The notes under the pieces: model-generated
The model's database searches: none
What the model saw: only the letters and a program-made list of their open reading frames with translations
Told to the model about the DNA's origin: nothing
Translations under genes and position numbers: made by a program
DNA from: an uncultured bacterium
GTDB taxonomy: Bacteria > Patescibacteriota > Minisyncoccia > Phycocordibacterales > GWA1-40-21
NCBI GenBank assembly: GCA_903868205.1
Contig: CAIPUJ010000036.1
Location: 1-5,160, forward strand
Direction of reading: 5' to 3'
Length of the DNA: 5,160 bases
In this document: one piece after another, positions 4,557 to 5,160 of the stretch
Layout: each line of letters opens with the position of its first letter
How positions within the stretch are numbered: the stretch's first letter is position 1

Positions 4557-4585
4557 TTGACTTTATAATTCAGATATGCTAGTAT
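4557..4585 (+). promoter_or_regulatory. promoter of the lytic transglycosylase-like gene
   Basis: TTGACT (4557-4562), a 17-nt spacer ending in TGC, and TAGTAT (4580-4585) give a -35 box and an extended -10 box, with a predicted start at about 4591-4593. Two further TTGAC copies lie upstream at 4527 and 4534, possibly alternative -35 boxes or a repeated binding site. Confidence 0.65.
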
Positions 4586-4592
4586 ATATAGG

Positions 4593-4614
4593 AAATCAGA
4601 GGCGACTCTGATTT
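4593..4614 (+). promoter_or_regulatory. 5'-end hairpin with GNRA tetraloop in the leader
   Basis: AAATCAGAG (4593-4601) pairs perfectly with CTCTGATTT (4606-4614) around GCGA, a GNRA-type tetraloop. The stem begins within about 2 nt of the predicted transcription start and ends 5 nt before the ATG at 4620. It therefore takes up nearly the whole leader and leaves no Shine-Dalgarno site. Protection of the mRNA 5' end or control of ribosome access is likely. Confidence 0.75.
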
Positions 4615-4619
4615 TAATT

Positions 4620-5108
4620 ATGATAGAAATATTAACGACGTCTTTCTTCATCTTTTCTTCAATATACGGAGGCCCGGTTAATACTAATGATGTAAAAGTT
4701 ATTAGCAACGTACCGCAGATAAAAGCCCCAGTAGTTGAGAAAACAGAAACCGAAGTTCCAAATAACATAGGTTTAGAGAAGAAGGTCAGAGAATTTTTCA
4801 AGAACGATCCTTTGCTTGTAGATATTTCAAGATGTGAATCTCACTTCAGACAATATAATACAGATGGAGAATCGCTCAGAGGTAAAGTAAACAGTTCAGA
4901 CATAGGCTTGATGCAGATAAATGAATATTATCATGCAGACACAGCAAAAAAACTTGGTATGGACATTCACACTGTAGAAGGAAACTTAGCTTATGCTAAA
5001 TACCTATACAACAAGGAAGGTGCACAACCATGGAAATCTTCATCAAAGTGTTGGGCTACAAATGTAGCAAGTACACCTAGAACAGGAGAATTGGCAGTTA
5101 ATATCTAA
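4620..5108 (+). CDS. secreted lysozyme-like / lytic transglycosylase domain protein
   Basis: The product has 162 residues. A short hydrophobic N-terminus (about 3-18, ILTTSFFIFSSIYG) looks like a signal peptide or anchor, followed by a Val/Pro/Glu-rich linker (19-50). The SLT/lysozyme-fold domain then runs to about residue 146. The catalytic Glu is read as Glu73 in ISRCESHF, followed by the family motif GLMQIN (96-101), the helix GNLAYAKYLYNKEG (121-134) and the QPWKSSSKCW ending (136-145). Cys72 and Cys144 are placed to form a disulfide. Such enzymes cleave peptidoglycan strands, for cell-wall remodelling or, in episymbiotic CPR cells, perhaps acting on a neighbour's wall (inference). The protein is shorter than classical Slt and has no extra domains. 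It has its own promoter and a hairpin leader, and the terminator follows at the window end. Confidence 0.9.
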   Translation: MIEILTTSFFIFSSIYGGPVNTNDVKVISNVPQIKAPVVEKTETEVPNNIGLEKKVREFFKNDPLLVDISRCESHFRQYNTDGESLRGKVNSSDIGLMQINEYYHADTAKKLGMDIHTVEGNLAYAKYLYNKEGAQPWKSSSKCWATNVASTPRTGELAVNI

Positions 5109-5135
5109 CAGCCAAGACAAATTACAAATAAATAC

Positions 5136-5160
5136 AAAAAGCGGGTTTGCGAAAGCAAAC
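5136..5160 (+). terminator. terminator hairpin cut by the window end (partial)
   Basis: GTTTGC-GAAA-GCAAAC (5145-5160) is a perfect 6-bp stem with a GNRA loop, preceded by AAAAAGCGG. If the next bases beyond the window are CCGC followed by a T-run, this is a symmetrical terminator of the 4620-5108 gene, about 28 nt after its stop. Confidence 0.65.

Noticed and set aside
4484..4801. 105-residue minus-strand reading frame
   Set aside because: It runs antisense across the promoter, the leader hairpin and the first part of the lysozyme-like gene, with no start signals.

Overview
The window looks like a chromosomal stretch from a small-genome bacterium. The best guess is a Candidate Phyla Radiation (Patescibacteria/Parcubacteria-like) organism. 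This rests on AT-rich, short, tightly packed genes, several genes without a Shine-Dalgarno (SD) site, a membrane-anchored protein ending in a small Cys-containing domain of a type I associate with that group, and a short secreted lysozyme-like protein. UGA is used as a stop (genes ending at 113 and 764), so code 25 (SR1/Gracilibacteria) is unlikely. The assignment is inference; the only firm landmarks are two ribosomal protein genes, rplI (L9) and rpmA (L27).

Layout. Bases 1-100 are a perfect palindrome whose right half contains the terminator of the first gene. Two separate minus-strand genes follow: a PnuC/YgjV-like membrane protein (113-622) and an 88-residue protein of unknown function (764-1030). 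Each has its own TTGACA-N17-TATGTT promoter and an AAAGGA SD site 7 nt before the ATG, and each is followed by a hairpin plus T7. A divergent intergenic region leads into a plus-strand operon: rplI (1143-1589), a two-helix membrane protein with a coiled coil and a possible C-terminal winged helix (1595-2308), and a cytoplasmic trypsin-fold serine protease with an intact His-Asp-Ser triad (2316-3014). The operon closes with a strong, symmetrical terminator. rpmA (3145-3417) converges on it from the minus strand. Its leader is almost completely base-paired: a three-way junction plus a hairpin, starting at about the predicted transcription start.

To the right are three plus-strand genes in separate units: a membrane-anchored protein with the Cys-containing C-terminal domain (3582-4058), a basic 95-residue orphan with a GTG start and a strong SD (4102-4389), and a secreted lytic-transglycosylase-like protein (4620-5108). 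The last transcript appears to begin with a 9-bp hairpin closed by a GCGA tetraloop. A further hairpin (GAAA loop) is cut by the window end and is probably its terminator.

The most unusual parts are the membrane protein/protease pair inserted behind rplI, which may be one functional module (possibly defence or stress; not proven), and the structured rpmA leader. There are two styles of gene start here: SD-led genes (the two leftmost genes and the 95-residue gene), and genes without SD, some with the -10 box so close to the ATG that the mRNA would be leaderless. No tRNA, rRNA, CRISPR array or transposase gene is visible.
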